Positions 35,597 to 45,716 are shown, counted from the first letter of the stretch. The stretch: DNA of 64,000 bases from Flagellimonas hymeniacidonis (GCF_008040165.1 NZ_VRUR01000001.1:504458-568457); one strand, 5' to 3'. Translations and numbers: made by a program. Notes: generated by a model from the sequence alone, not told the origin.

Positions 35597-36973
35597 ATGA
35601 GGTTAGTTTTAATTTCAGTTTTATTGGCTGTTGCATCTATAGTAGCGGGGTGCAATGGCCAAAAAACTTCTAATGAAAAAGCGTTAGTTGCTCAAAACAA
35701 TGTTAAGTCCACCATTTCTGATGAAGAATTGATGGACATGGTTCAACGACAAACCTTCGAGTATTTTTGGAGCGGTGCAGAACCCATTTCTGGCCTCGCG
35801 AGAGAGCGAATCCATTTGGACAACATCTACCCAACACATGATAAGGATATCATTACCACAGGAGGTTCTGGCTTTGGTCTTATGGCCATTTTGGTTGGCG
35901 TAGAACGTGGATTCATCAACAGACAACAAGCCTTGGAACGTTTTGAAAAAGCTGTCGATTTTCTAGCTTCTGCAGATCGGTTCCACGGTGCTTGGCCCCA
36001 TTGGCTCCTGTCCAACGGAAAAACCACACCCTTCAGTACCAAAGATGAAGGTGGAGACTTGGTGGAAACCGCTTTTTTAATTCAGGGATTGTTAACAGTA
36101 AAACAATATTTCAAAAACGGTAATGAAAGAGAACAAAAACTGGCTCAAAAGATTCAGAAGCTTTGGGAAGAAGTAGAATGGGATTGGTATACAAAAAATG
36201 GTGAAAATGTTCTTTACTGGCATTGGAGTCCCAACTATGGATGGGAAATGAATTTCCCAGTCGGCGGATATAATGAAGCCCTAATTATGTATGTTTTGGG
36301 AGCATCGTCTCCCACCCACCCGATAAGGAAAGAGGTTTATGTACAAGGATGGGGAAGAAATGGAGATATCGCAAAAAGTATCATGTACTATGATTTGGAC
36401 ACCGAGTTAAATCATTATGAACATGATTCCTCACCAGTTGGTCCTTTATTTTGGGCACATTACTCCTATTTAGGACTAAATCCAAAAGGACTTACCGATC
36501 AATTTGGCGACTATTGGAAACTCAATAAAAACCATGCCCTTATCCATTACAAACATTGTGTAGAAAATCCAAAAAAATATAAAGGTTATGGTGAAAACTA
36601 TTGGGGATTGACCTCTAGTTATTCCGTTGATGGTTATGCCGCGCATAGACCAAATAAGGATCTCGGAGTTATATCGCCTACGGCAGCGCTTTCATCCATG
36701 CCTTATACCCCTAAGGAGAGCATTAAATTCCTAAGACATTTATATGTGGACCAAGATAGCTTGATTGGCAAGTTTGGTCCCTTTGATGCCTTTAGTCATG
36801 AAAAAAATTGGTTTCTACCTAGATATTTAGCCATAGATCAAGGCCCTATACCCGTTATGATTGAAAACTATAGGACCGGATTGCTCTGGAAGTTGTTTAT
36901 GGCGAATAAAGATGTTCAGAAAGGTTTGAAAAAATTGGATTTCCAAAGTCCTTATTTAAAAGCGGATGAATAA
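35597..36973 (+). CDS. GH144-type (glucoamylase-fold) lipoprotein glycosidase, copy 1
   Basis: A 458-residue lipoprotein (VLLAVASIVAGCNGQ) with an (alpha/alpha)6 catalytic domain at about 40-450. Typical family blocks are TTGGSGFGLMAILVGVERGF, GGDLVETAFLIQGLL, WDWYTKNG, YWHWSPNYGWEMNFPVGGYN, WGLTSSYSVDGYAAH and DQGPIPVMIENYRTGLLW. Characterised GH144 enzymes are endo-beta-1,2-glucanases. Many relatives are annotated 'glucoamylase family protein', so the substrate is a strong hint rather than proof. It probably acts at the cell surface or in the periplasm. A second, clearly homologous copy overlaps its end by 8 bp. Confidence 0.88.
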   Translation: MRLVLISVLLAVASIVAGCNGQKTSNEKALVAQNNVKSTISDEELMDMVQRQTFEYFWSGAEPISGLARERIHLDNIYPTHDKDIITTGGSGFGLMAILVGVERGFINRQQALERFEKAVDFLASADRFHGAWPHWLLSNGKTTPFSTKDEGGDLVETAFLIQGLLTVKQYFKNGNEREQKLAQKIQKLWEEVEWDWYTKNGENVLYWHWSPNYGWEMNFPVGGYNEALIMYVLGASSPTHPIRKEVYVQGWGRNGDIAKSIMYYDLDTELNHYEHDSSPVGPLFWAHYSYLGLNPKGLTDQFGDYWKLNKNHALIHYKHCVENPKKYKGYGENYWGLTSSYSVDGYAAHRPNKDLGVISPTAALSSMPYTPKESIKFLRHLYVDQDSLIGKFGPFDAFSHEKNWFLPRYLAIDQGPIPVMIENYRTGLLWKLFMANKDVQKGLKKLDFQSPYLKADE

Positions 36974-38330
36974 AATTTTTCTTTTTGTTGTAGTCACTTT
37001 TTTACTTTTTTCATGTGGCAAAGATGATTACACCTACACTCCAGATGATAATACAGGGGAAATCCCTGATGAAATCCCTCAGATTTCGGATGACGAATTG
37101 TTAACGCTCACTCAAAAGGAAACCTTTAAATATTTCTGGGATTTTGCCGAAAGCAATTCAGGTGGGGCCAAGGAAAGGTATCACCCAAACGACCCAACAC
37201 GCGACGCTCAAGTGGTTACCTCAGGAGGTACTGGATTTGGATTAATGGCCATTTTAGTTGGCATTGAAAGAGGTTTCATAACAAGAAGTGAGGGCATTGA
37301 ACGGCTATCTATTCTGCTTGACTTTTTAGAAACGGCTGATCGGTTTCATGGAGCCTGGTCGCATTGGATAAATGGCGCTAATGGTTCCGTCATTCCATTT
37401 AGTCCAAATGATAACGGTGGAGACTTGGTTGAGACCGCATTTTTGACCCAGGGATTAATTTGCATCAAAGAATACCTAAAGGATGGTACAGATGAAGAGA
37501 AAGCATTGTCGCAAAAAGCAGATGACCTTTGGAAGGGAGTGGAATGGGATTGGTATACACAAAACCAGGATGCGCTGTACTGGCATTGGAGTCCAAACTT
37601 GGGTTTTGCCATAAATCTAGAACTTAAAGGATACAATGAAGTTCTGATTGCCTACATTCTTGCAGCGGCTTCACCGGATTATGGTATTGCAAAAGAAGTG
37701 TATACCAATGGATGGGCTTCCAACGGAAATATTACCAGCCCTAATAACAAATATGGATTTCCATTATTGGTAAGACATGCTGGCTCACAAGAATTTGGTG
37801 GTCCGCTGTTTTGGGCTCACTATTCATATCTGGGTTTAAACCCTAAAAACCTGACGGACGATTATGTCAACTATTGGGATGTCAATGTAAATCATTCTAA
37901 AATTAATTATAGTTACTGTGTTGAAAACCCAAAAAACTTCAAAGATTATGGCGAAGATTGTTGGGGACTTACCGCAAGTTATACACGCAATTCTGATGGC
38001 AGCTTGGGCTATAATGCCCACCATCCAGCAAATGACACCGGTGTAATCTCACCAACAGCAGCAATTAGCTCCATACCCTACACACCCACTGAATCCATAA
38101 AAGCGCTGCGTCACTTTTATACTAAAAAAGAAAAGCTTTTAGGACCAGCAGGATTTTATGATGCCTTTAGCCCAGGACATAATGATTGGGTAGCTGAGGC
38201 TTACTTGGCCATAGATCAAGGCCCAGAGATTATTATGATTGAAAATTATAGAACTGGGCTATTGTGGAACTTGTTCATGCAGAACGATGATGTACAAGCC
38301 GGTCTTGATAAATTAGGTTTCAACTATTGA
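36966..38330 (+). CDS. GH144-type (glucoamylase-fold) lipoprotein glycosidase, copy 2
   Basis: A 454-residue lipoprotein (FLFVVVTFLLFSCGKDD). It has the same domain as the upstream gene with matching blocks: TSGGTGFGLMAILVGIERGF, GGDLVETAFLTQGLICI, WDWYTQNQDALYWHWSPN, WGLTASYTRNSDGSLGYNAH, and DQGPEIIMIENYRTGLLW. It differs in loop regions (for example the SPNNKYGFPLL segment), so the two copies may divide labour between chain-internal and oligosaccharide cleavage. Its ATG overlaps the end of copy 1 by 8 bp, indicating translational coupling. Activity on beta-1,2-glucan is inferred from the family. Confidence 0.87.
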   Translation: MNKIFLFVVVTFLLFSCGKDDYTYTPDDNTGEIPDEIPQISDDELLTLTQKETFKYFWDFAESNSGGAKERYHPNDPTRDAQVVTSGGTGFGLMAILVGIERGFITRSEGIERLSILLDFLETADRFHGAWSHWINGANGSVIPFSPNDNGGDLVETAFLTQGLICIKEYLKDGTDEEKALSQKADDLWKGVEWDWYTQNQDALYWHWSPNLGFAINLELKGYNEVLIAYILAAASPDYGIAKEVYTNGWASNGNITSPNNKYGFPLLVRHAGSQEFGGPLFWAHYSYLGLNPKNLTDDYVNYWDVNVNHSKINYSYCVENPKNFKDYGEDCWGLTASYTRNSDGSLGYNAHHPANDTGVISPTAAISSIPYTPTESIKALRHFYTKKEKLLGPAGFYDAFSPGHNDWVAEAYLAIDQGPEIIMIENYRTGLLWNLFMQNDDVQAGLDKLGFNY

Positions 38331-38373
38331 AATAAGTTGATATGATTGTAAAATCCCAGTTTAAGATTTGACC

Positions 38374-40098
38374 ATGAAGAATATTTGCAATACATATTGT
38401 TTTCTTTTCCTATGCTTGTCATCTGCACTTATCGCTCAAAATAGACAACAAACCTATTGCAACCCAATTAACTTAGATTATACCTACATGATCTATAATG
38501 CCCATAAAAATCTATCATATCGCTCAGGCGCTGATCCCGCAGTGGTCAAATTTCAAGATGAGTACTACATGTTTGTAACTCGCTCTATGGGTTATTGGCA
38601 TTCTTCTGACTTGACCAATTGGAAATTCATTACTCCTAAACAGTGGTATTTTCAAGGATCAAATGCCCCAGCGGCATTCAGCTATAAAGATTCTGTGTTG
38701 TATGTAGCAGGTAATCCGTCAGGTTCAATGAGCGTGTTGTATTCCAATAATCCAAAAAAAGGGGAATGGAAAGCTACCCCCTCAATTTTGAGCAACTTAC
38801 AAGACCCTGCTCTTTTCATTGATGATGATGGTGAGAGTTATATGTATTGGGGCTCCTCAAATAAGTTTCCAATACGCGCTAAAAAATTGGATCGATTAAA
38901 CCGTTTTAAACCTTCAGAAAAAACACATGAACTTTTTAACCTTCAGCCAGAAAAACACGGTTGGGAACGTTTTGGAGAAAATCATTCTGACACTATTTTA
39001 AGCGGATATATTGAAGGGCCGTGGATGAACAAATACAAAAACAAATACTATTTGCAATATGCTGCACCGGGTACGGAGTTCAACGTATATGGGGATGGTG
39101 TTTATATAGGCGATTCCCCTTTGGGGCCATTTACTTATGCACCCAACAATCCCTTTTCTTACAAACCTGGAGGTTTTATCAATGGAGCTGGACATGGTAG
39201 TACGGTGTTGGGACCAGGAAATGTGTATTGGCATTTTTCCTCAATGGCAGTAAATGTAAATATTGGGTGGGAACGTCGTATTGGTGCATTTTCAACATTT
39301 TTTGATGATGATGGACTCATGCACAGTGACACCTATTTTGGGGATTATCCACATTATGCGCCATCGGCAACTGACAAGGAAGGACGTTTTAGAGGCTGGA
39401 TGTTACTTTCTTATATAAAAACTGTAAAAGTTTCGTCCCAAATTGAAGGTTATGCCGCTAAAAATTTAGTGGATGAGAACATTAAAACCTTTTGGATTGC
39501 AAAGGAAAAAAACGATGAGCAGTGGATTGAAATAGATTTGCTCAAACCCTCTATGGTTCATGCCATACAAGTAAACTATAATGATTATAAATCCAATATG
39601 TATGGAAAGATTCCAGGATTATATCATCAGTATCAAATAGAAGGCTCTTTGGATGGCAAAAAATGGACGTTGTTGATAGATCGAAGCACCAATACAAAAG
39701 ATGTTCCCAATGATTATTCTGAACTACGTACCCCTGAGAAAGTTCGATTCATTCGCTATAAAAATATACATGTTCCAACACCTTATTTATCCATTTCTGA
39801 CATTCGGGTTTTTGGTAAGGGATACGGTAGAGCTCCAAAAACGCCTAAAAACCTTTCCGCTACCAGAAAAAAAGACAAAAGAGAGGCGATAATTACTTGG
39901 GATTTGGTCAAAAAAAGTCAAGGTTATAATATACTATGGGGTATAACGCCTGATAAATTGTATAGTTCTTGGTTAGTATATGGTAAAAACAGCTTAGAGT
40001 TAAAGTCCTTAAATACAGATCAGAACTATTATGTAACTATCGAATCCTTCAATGAAGATGGTATCTCAGAAAGGGTGACGCCAATTATTATTGAATAA
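38374..40098 (+). CDS. GH43-like five-bladed propeller enzyme with discoidin and FnIII domains
   Basis: A 574-residue secreted protein with a signal peptide (FLFLCLSSALIA). I start at the ATG at 38374, two codons after a TTG. The catalytic domain (about 20-340) has GH43 features: RSGADPAVVKFQDEYYMFVT with the base Asp, LQDPALFIDDDGESYMYWGS with the modulator Asp, and YIEGPWMNKYKNKYYLQYA with the acid Glu. A discoidin/F5-8-type C domain follows (about 350-490, WIEIDLLKPSMVHAIQVNY) and then an FnIII-like end (about 495-574, ATRKKDKREAIITWDLV). GH43 enzymes usually remove arabinose or xylose side groups, but several subfamilies cut other linkages. Its exact specificity is open. Confidence 0.82.
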   Translation: MKNICNTYCFLFLCLSSALIAQNRQQTYCNPINLDYTYMIYNAHKNLSYRSGADPAVVKFQDEYYMFVTRSMGYWHSSDLTNWKFITPKQWYFQGSNAPAAFSYKDSVLYVAGNPSGSMSVLYSNNPKKGEWKATPSILSNLQDPALFIDDDGESYMYWGSSNKFPIRAKKLDRLNRFKPSEKTHELFNLQPEKHGWERFGENHSDTILSGYIEGPWMNKYKNKYYLQYAAPGTEFNVYGDGVYIGDSPLGPFTYAPNNPFSYKPGGFINGAGHGSTVLGPGNVYWHFSSMAVNVNIGWERRIGAFSTFFDDDGLMHSDTYFGDYPHYAPSATDKEGRFRGWMLLSYIKTVKVSSQIEGYAAKNLVDENIKTFWIAKEKNDEQWIEIDLLKPSMVHAIQVNYNDYKSNMYGKIPGLYHQYQIEGSLDGKKWTLLIDRSTNTKDVPNDYSELRTPEKVRFIRYKNIHVPTPYLSISDIRVFGKGYGRAPKTPKNLSATRKKDKREAIITWDLVKKSQGYNILWGITPDKLYSSWLVYGKNSLELKSLNTDQNYYVTIESFNEDGISERVTPIIIE

Positions 40099-40120
40099 CA
40101 CACAAAATTCAAATAAACAT

Positions 40121-42391
40121 ATGATAAAATATAGTGGAATGGGGTTGGCGATTATCTTCTCGTTATTGATGGTGCCTTTTGCATACGGACAAAATTCAAT
40201 TCCAGAAGTAGAAGCCTTATTGGCAAAGATGACCTTAGAGGAAAAGATTGGGCAATTAAATTTACTTACACCCGGCGGAGGTATAGCAACGGGTGCTGTA
40301 GTAAGTAAAAATGTTGAACAAAAAATAAAAGCGGGTCAAGTTGGAGGTTTGTTTGGAGTATCTGGTCCAGATAGAATACGTATTGCTCAAGAGATGGCTG
40401 TAAACCACAGTCGTCTTAAAATTCCCTTGCTTATCGGTTCCGATGTAATACATGGCTATAAAACCACCTTCCCAATACCCTTGGGCACATCATGTAGTTG
40501 GGACACGGAACTAATCCAAAGAACGGCACGCATCGCTGCCATTGAAGCTACAGCAGACGGCATCAATTGGAACTTTTCGCCAATGGTAGATATTGCCAGA
40601 GATCCTCGCTGGGGACGTATTGCTGAGGGTGCTGGAGAAGATCCTTTCATAGGTTCCGCTATAGCAAAAGCAATGGTCAAAGGATACCAAGGAGAAGATA
40701 TTTCAGCTGCCAATACCATGTTGGCCTGTGTAAAACATTTTGCCCTTTATGGCGCATCAGAGGCTGGTCGGGATTATCACACTGTTGATATGAGCAGAAT
40801 TAAAATGTTCAACCAATACTTACCTCCGTATAAAGCGGCTGTTGAAGTAGGTGTTTTTAGTGTAATGACTTCCTTTAATGATATTGACGGGGTTCCTGCC
40901 ACAGGAAACAAATGGCTGTTAAATGATGTATTACGAAACCAATGGGGTTTTACTGGTTTTGTGGTATCCGACTATACCTCTGTTAATGAAATGACAGCTC
41001 ATGGTCTTGGAGATTTGCAATCTGTATCTACTCTGGCACTAAAAGCAGGATTGGACATGGATATGGTCGGAGAAGGTTTTCTTAGCACGCTAAAAAAATC
41101 CGTTGCCGAAGGCAAAATAACCGAAGCTGAAATAACAACGGCCTGTCGAAGAGTTTTAGAAGCTAAATACAAATTGGGGTTGTTTGATGATCCTTATCGA
41201 TATTTGGATAGTAACCGCCCCAAAGAAAGCATTCTAACAAAAGAGCATCGTCAAACTGCAAGACAAGTGGCTGCTAAGTCTTTTGTATTGTTGAAAAACC
41301 ATAATGACATTTTACCACTTAAAAAAGATAGTAAAATAGCATTGGTTGGTCCTTTAGCAGACAGCAGAAAAAATATGCTGGGCACTTGGGCTCCCACTGG
41401 GGATTCAGATTTGGCCATAACCGTTATGGAAGGATTTAAAAATGTAGCTCCCGAGGCCGAAATTACTTATGCAAAAGGAGCAAATATCTCTGATAATAAC
41501 GAATTTGCAAAAAAAATAAATGTATTTGGCCCAAGAATTGAGATTGACCGAAAATCCCCAGAAAAACTTCTTAAAGATGCATTAATTGCAGCAAACAAAT
41601 CTGACGTGATAGTAGCTGTAGTAGGTGAGGCTACAGAAATGAGTGGAGAAGCAGCCAGTAGGACTGATATTTCCATTCCAGAAAGTCAGAAAAAACTAAT
41701 CAGGGCATTGGTTGCCACAGGTAAACCTGTTGCCTTGGTGCTCATGAGTGGTCGTCCATTGACTATTCCTGAAGAATTTGACTTCCCCGTAGCTATTTTA
41801 CAAGTTTGGCATCCTGGTGTGGAAGCGGGAAATGCAGTTGCCGATGTGGTTTTTGGCGATTACAATCCATCAGGTAAACTTACAGCAACATGGCCCAGAA
41901 ATGTTGGGCAAATACCGATTTACCATAGTGTGAAAAATACAGGAAGACCAGCATCTCCAAAATTTGAAAAATTCAAATCCAACTATTTAGATTCTCCGAA
42001 CACGCCTTTGCTTCCCTTTGGTTATGGTCTTAGTTATACCTCATTTGAATATTCAAACCTGACTTTGAACAAGACTAAAATCAACCAAGATGAAACTATA
42101 AATGCAAGTATCACGGTAGCAAATACTGGCAACTACGATGGAGAAGAAGTCGTACAGCTGTATTTGAGAGATGTTGTCCGTAGCATTACCCCTCCTATGA
42201 GACAATTAAAAGGTTTTAAAAAGGTTTTTCTGAAAAAAGGAGAACAGAAAACGGTCACCATCCAACTATCACCTGATGATTTAAAATTTTACAATAGCGC
42301 TATGGAATTTGTTTCCGAACCAGGAGAATTTGAAGTTTTTATGGGCACGGATTCCAATTGCAACTTAAAACAGTCATTCATCCTAAACTAA
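40121..42391 (+). CDS. GH3 beta-glucosidase (BglX-like)
   Basis: A 756-residue periplasmic GH3 enzyme. The signal peptide is GLAIIFSLLMVPFAYG. I start at the ATG at 40121; an upstream frame to 40091 overlaps the previous gene. The (beta/alpha)8 domain has LLIGSDVIHGYKTTFPIPLG, NWNFSPMVDIARDPRWGRIA and the nucleophile in GFVVSDYTSVNEM. The second domain carries the acid/base region (EATEMSGEAASRTDI). The C-terminal FnIII-like domain begins GLSYTSFEYSNLTLN. In a locus with GH144 enzymes the likely job is splitting released glucose disaccharides such as sophorose, as known for other Bacteroidota GH3 enzymes. The sulfatase gene starts 6 bp after it. Confidence 0.93.
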   Translation: MIKYSGMGLAIIFSLLMVPFAYGQNSIPEVEALLAKMTLEEKIGQLNLLTPGGGIATGAVVSKNVEQKIKAGQVGGLFGVSGPDRIRIAQEMAVNHSRLKIPLLIGSDVIHGYKTTFPIPLGTSCSWDTELIQRTARIAAIEATADGINWNFSPMVDIARDPRWGRIAEGAGEDPFIGSAIAKAMVKGYQGEDISAANTMLACVKHFALYGASEAGRDYHTVDMSRIKMFNQYLPPYKAAVEVGVFSVMTSFNDIDGVPATGNKWLLNDVLRNQWGFTGFVVSDYTSVNEMTAHGLGDLQSVSTLALKAGLDMDMVGEGFLSTLKKSVAEGKITEAEITTACRRVLEAKYKLGLFDDPYRYLDSNRPKESILTKEHRQTARQVAAKSFVLLKNHNDILPLKKDSKIALVGPLADSRKNMLGTWAPTGDSDLAITVMEGFKNVAPEAEITYAKGANISDNNEFAKKINVFGPRIEIDRKSPEKLLKDALIAANKSDVIVAVVGEATEMSGEAASRTDISIPESQKKLIRALVATGKPVALVLMSGRPLTIPEEFDFPVAILQVWHPGVEAGNAVADVVFGDYNPSGKLTATWPRNVGQIPIYHSVKNTGRPASPKFEKFKSNYLDSPNTPLLPFGYGLSYTSFEYSNLTLNKTKINQDETINASITVANTGNYDGEEVVQLYLRDVVRSITPPMRQLKGFKKVFLKKGEQKTVTIQLSPDDLKFYNSAMEFVSEPGEFEVFMGTDSNCNLKQSFILN

Positions 42392-42397
42392 ATAAAG

Positions 42398-44026
42398 ATG
42401 AATTGGAGGATAGGTGTTGCATGTTTATTCTATCTAATAATGTCGTGCAAGAAAAAAGAAAGCGACATCGTTGAACGAATCAAGCCTCCAAATATTATTT
42501 TTATCATGTCCGATGATCATGGAGCCCAAGCTATAAGTGCATACGGTCATGAATTAAGTCAACTTGCCCCAACTCCCAATATCGACCGATTGGCACAAAA
42601 TGGAGTTCTGTTTAAAAACGCCTTCTGTACGAATTCCATATGTGGTCCTAGCAGAGCTGTTATCCTCACAGGAAAGCATAGCCATATCAACGGTTTTAGA
42701 ATGAACGGAGATCGCTTTGATGGAAATCAAGCTACGCTTCCTAAATATTTGCAAGAGCTAGAGTATCAAACCGCCATTGTTGGAAAATGGCATTTGCATG
42801 GAAAACCTCAAGGTTTTGATTATTGGGACATTCTTAATGATCAAGGAAATTACTACAATCCAGAGTTTATAAAAGGAAGCGACACCACTGTGGTTGAAGG
42901 TTATGTGACCGATATCATCACCAAAAAGAGTTTGGACTGGTTAAGGCATACAAAAGTTACCGACCAACCTTTCTTTCTAATGATGCATCACAAAGCTCCT
43001 CACCGAAATTGGATGCCCGCTTTGCGACATGCCAATCGTTATGATTCAATACAATTCCCGCTGCCCGAGACCTATTTTCATCGTTTTGAAAATCAACAAG
43101 CGGCCAAGGAGCAAAAGCAAACGATTTATACCGATATGTACGAAGGGCATGACCTAAAGATAACCACTGCATATGGTAATACAACACTGGCACACAACCC
43201 ATGGACCAATGATTTTGACCGAATGACACCAGAACAACGAAGCGAATGGGATAAGGCTTATTTAGATAAAAACAATGCGTTTCATAGTGATAACCTTCAT
43301 GGCAAGGAGCTCGCCGAATGGAAAGGGCAACGTTATCTACAAGATTATTTATCAACTGTACTAGCTGTTGACGAAAGTGTAGGTCACCTTCTTGATTATT
43401 TGGAGGAAACTGGATTGGACCAAAATACTTTAGTGGTCTATACTTCCGATCAAGGTTTCTATTTGGGTGAACGTGGCTGGTTCGATAAACGCTTTATGTA
43501 CGAAGAATCCCTAAGAATGCCCTTGTTAGCGCAACTACCAGGAAGAATAAAACGGGGAACAATCACGGATGCTATGGTTCAAAACTTAGATTTTGCACCT
43601 ACCCTATTAGATTTGGCCGGAGGAACAAAATATATCGAGGAGATGCAAGGTCAATCATTTAAAACAGTGCTATACGGAACAGAAGCTGATTTAAAAGAGG
43701 CTATTTACTATCATTATTATGATTTTCCGGCTTTTCATATGGTAAAAAAGCAGTATGGAATACGTACCAAACGCTATAAATTAATCCATTTTTATGACGA
43801 TATTGATGCTTGGGAATTTTACGATCTGAAAAAAGATCCAAGAGAGTTGTACAATGCAATTGATGATAATGAGTACAAGGACATAATTGCTAAAATGCAC
43901 CAGAAACTGGACAGCTTACAAAAACACTATTTGGTAACTGAAAAGGAGTTTAAAACTTCAACAGAGGCGGAGGTGAATTATGCAAAAAAAGCTTTTAAAA
44001 GGTTAAGAGGTACTCCTATTGAATGA
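42398..44026 (+). CDS. Type I (formylglycine) sulfatase lipoprotein
   Basis: A 542-residue lipoprotein (ACLFYLIMSCKKK) of the S1 arylsulfatase family. Metal ligands are in NIIFIMSDDHGAQA (D39, D40). The formylglycine motif is SICGPSRAVILTGKHSH with C82 in the CxPSR pattern. The later VVYTSDQGFYLGERGWFDKR supplies further metal ligands. It has a DUF4976-like C-terminus (about 440-530, YGIRTKRYKLIHFYDDIDAWEFYDL). It needs an anaerobic sulfatase-maturing enzyme, which is not in this window. It lies 6 bp after GH3 and is the last gene of the locus. Its presence implies that the target glycan carries sulfate, or that the locus also handles a second polymer. Confidence 0.92.
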   Translation: MNWRIGVACLFYLIMSCKKKESDIVERIKPPNIIFIMSDDHGAQAISAYGHELSQLAPTPNIDRLAQNGVLFKNAFCTNSICGPSRAVILTGKHSHINGFRMNGDRFDGNQATLPKYLQELEYQTAIVGKWHLHGKPQGFDYWDILNDQGNYYNPEFIKGSDTTVVEGYVTDIITKKSLDWLRHTKVTDQPFFLMMHHKAPHRNWMPALRHANRYDSIQFPLPETYFHRFENQQAAKEQKQTIYTDMYEGHDLKITTAYGNTTLAHNPWTNDFDRMTPEQRSEWDKAYLDKNNAFHSDNLHGKELAEWKGQRYLQDYLSTVLAVDESVGHLLDYLEETGLDQNTLVVYTSDQGFYLGERGWFDKRFMYEESLRMPLLAQLPGRIKRGTITDAMVQNLDFAPTLLDLAGGTKYIEEMQGQSFKTVLYGTEADLKEAIYYHYYDFPAFHMVKKQYGIRTKRYKLIHFYDDIDAWEFYDLKKDPRELYNAIDDNEYKDIIAKMHQKLDSLQKHYLVTEKEFKTSTEAEVNYAKKAFKRLRGTPIE

Positions 44027-44669
44027 AAAAAACTATTTCGACATGATACTAATTCTGTACATGCTGAATGATGGCCAATGAAATAAATTACCTAGATAGC
44101 CAGAAATAAAAAGGAGACTTACTTTTATTAATTTAATACTATCTCAAAAACGCATTTTGACTATCAAAAAATAAGAGATAAAAGTAAATAGTTATAATTC
44201 TCAAGAACAGTTTATCTCGGGTAGCAATTACTTCCTTTTCATAAAAAATAGTAATAAACTACAAATTCATCCAAAACCAGCTTTTGTCTGTTATCTATAT
44301 TGTATGTCGTAAAACATTGATTGTCAGTATTTAACATATAATTGAGGAATATTACACAAATTACAAGTATCTTTGTAAAGTTAAAATTCGGAAAGCTCCG
44401 ATTAATCTTGTCTTCCCAGATTCAATATTCTTTTCCAGCTCTCTCTATTTTTCAGCAATAGTGCAAAATATTATAAAGCCAAATATAAGTTGGCGGCACT
44501 GGTTTGAACACTCATTTGTATTTAGAATGAATGTATTCCAAATGTCCCGAAACCTATTCAGGCTTTCCATAGTCCTTAAATCACATTTGTGAATTAGGAT
44601 TTAAAAGACATCAATAGTATCAAAAATCCAGAATTTTCAGAAAGAACAAACTCTGCTTTTTCAAAAACA
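44027..44669 (+). other. 643-bp gap with a promoter and a long untranslated leader
   Basis: No convincing gene is seen. A promoter lies at 44342-44375, and about 290 nt of leader follow before the desaturase start, with a small hairpin TCGGA-AAGC-TCCGA near 44389. The last 70 bp are open in the desaturase frame after a TAG at 44595 and read like a family N-terminus (NPEFSERTNSAFSKTLRSRV), yet contain no ATG. Confidence 0.5.
44342..44375 (+). promoter_or_regulatory. Bacteroidota-type promoter for desaturase/cold-shock unit
   Basis: TTG (44342-44344 region) and TATCTTTG (44368-44375), 23 bp apart, match the TTTG/TAnnTTTG consensus of Bacteroidota promoters. It would start transcription near 44380, about 290 nt before the first usable codon. 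Confidence 0.6.
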
Positions 44670-45716
44670 TTGAGAAGCAGGGTCAATCAGTATTTCAAGA
44701 CGAACAACGAGAGTAAACATGCGAACAAGAGCATGGTGGTTAAGACGATAGTAATGTTAACTGTATTCTTTCTGCCCATAGTCCTAATCAATATTGGTAG
44801 TGTTACTGTCCCATGGTTGCTTTTTGCTTTATATATGACCAGTGGAATTGGTATGGCCGGAATTGGTATGGGCATTATGCACGATGCCATTCATGGCTCA
44901 TATTCCAAAAATAAAAAGGTGAATAAGTACCTAGGCTACACAATGAACCTAATAGGTGCGAATGCTACTGTATGGAAAATTCAACATAACGTACTGCACC
45001 ATACTTATACAAATATAGAAGGAGCGGATGATGATATAAACGCACCTTTTTTCCTTCGTTTTTCGCCACATGCAAAAAAAAATGGCCTCCATAGGTTTCA
45101 ATACCTATATATATGGTTCTTTTATGGCTTCTCTACAGTCTCGTGGGTGACTGCCAAAGATTTCATAAGACTGGTACGGTATAAAAAAATGGGGTTCTTA
45201 AATAAAAAAAATGAGTTCAGAAATGAACTTGTTAAAATCATAGGTTGGAAGCTATTATATTATTCCTATGCTTTGATTATACCACTATTAGTGGTTCCGA
45301 TTGCCCCATGGATAATCATCCTTGCCTTTCTTAGTATGCACTTTGTTACAGGGTCACTTATCAGCATTGTGTTTCAGGTAGCACATATTATGCCCAACAC
45401 CAAATTTCCTATTCCAGATGAAGATGGAATAATCGAAGGTGATTGGTTCACACACCAACTGGCCACAACTACCAATTTTTCACCCAAAAGTAGATTTTTT
45501 TCTTGGTTGATAGGGGGACTGAACTATCAAATAGAACACCACCTGCTACCCAATATCTGTCACATACACTATAAAAAACTATCAAATATAGTAGCCGATA
45601 CCGCTAGGGAATATGGGATGCCCTATAATACAAAAAGAACATTTGCTGCTGCCATTATGGATCATATTGGCGTTTTGCGCAGGTTGGGGAAAATACAAGC
45701 CATTCCCGCACCATAG
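44670..45716 (+). CDS. Fatty acid (acyl-CoA/acyl-lipid) desaturase
   Basis: A 348-residue integral membrane di-iron desaturase that adds double bonds to fatty acids and keeps membranes fluid in the cold. The three histidine boxes are visible: HDAIHG (about 71), HNVLHH (about 109) and QIEHHL (about 288). Membrane segments lie at about 25-65 and 195-240. Start codon choice is uncertain: TTG at 44670 gives MRSRVNQYFK, while the family-like sequence continues upstream without an ATG. It is followed 80 bp later by a cold-shock protein gene. The regiospecificity (delta-5, 6 or 9) cannot be told. Confidence 0.88.
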   Translation: MRSRVNQYFKTNNESKHANKSMVVKTIVMLTVFFLPIVLINIGSVTVPWLLFALYMTSGIGMAGIGMGIMHDAIHGSYSKNKKVNKYLGYTMNLIGANATVWKIQHNVLHHTYTNIEGADDDINAPFFLRFSPHAKKNGLHRFQYLYIWFFYGFSTVSWVTAKDFIRLVRYKKMGFLNKKNEFRNELVKIIGWKLLYYSYALIIPLLVVPIAPWIIILAFLSMHFVTGSLISIVFQVAHIMPNTKFPIPDEDGIIEGDWFTHQLATTTNFSPKSRFFSWLIGGLNYQIEHHLLPNICHIHYKKLSNIVADTAREYGMPYNTKRTFAAAIMDHIGVLRRLGKIQAIPAP

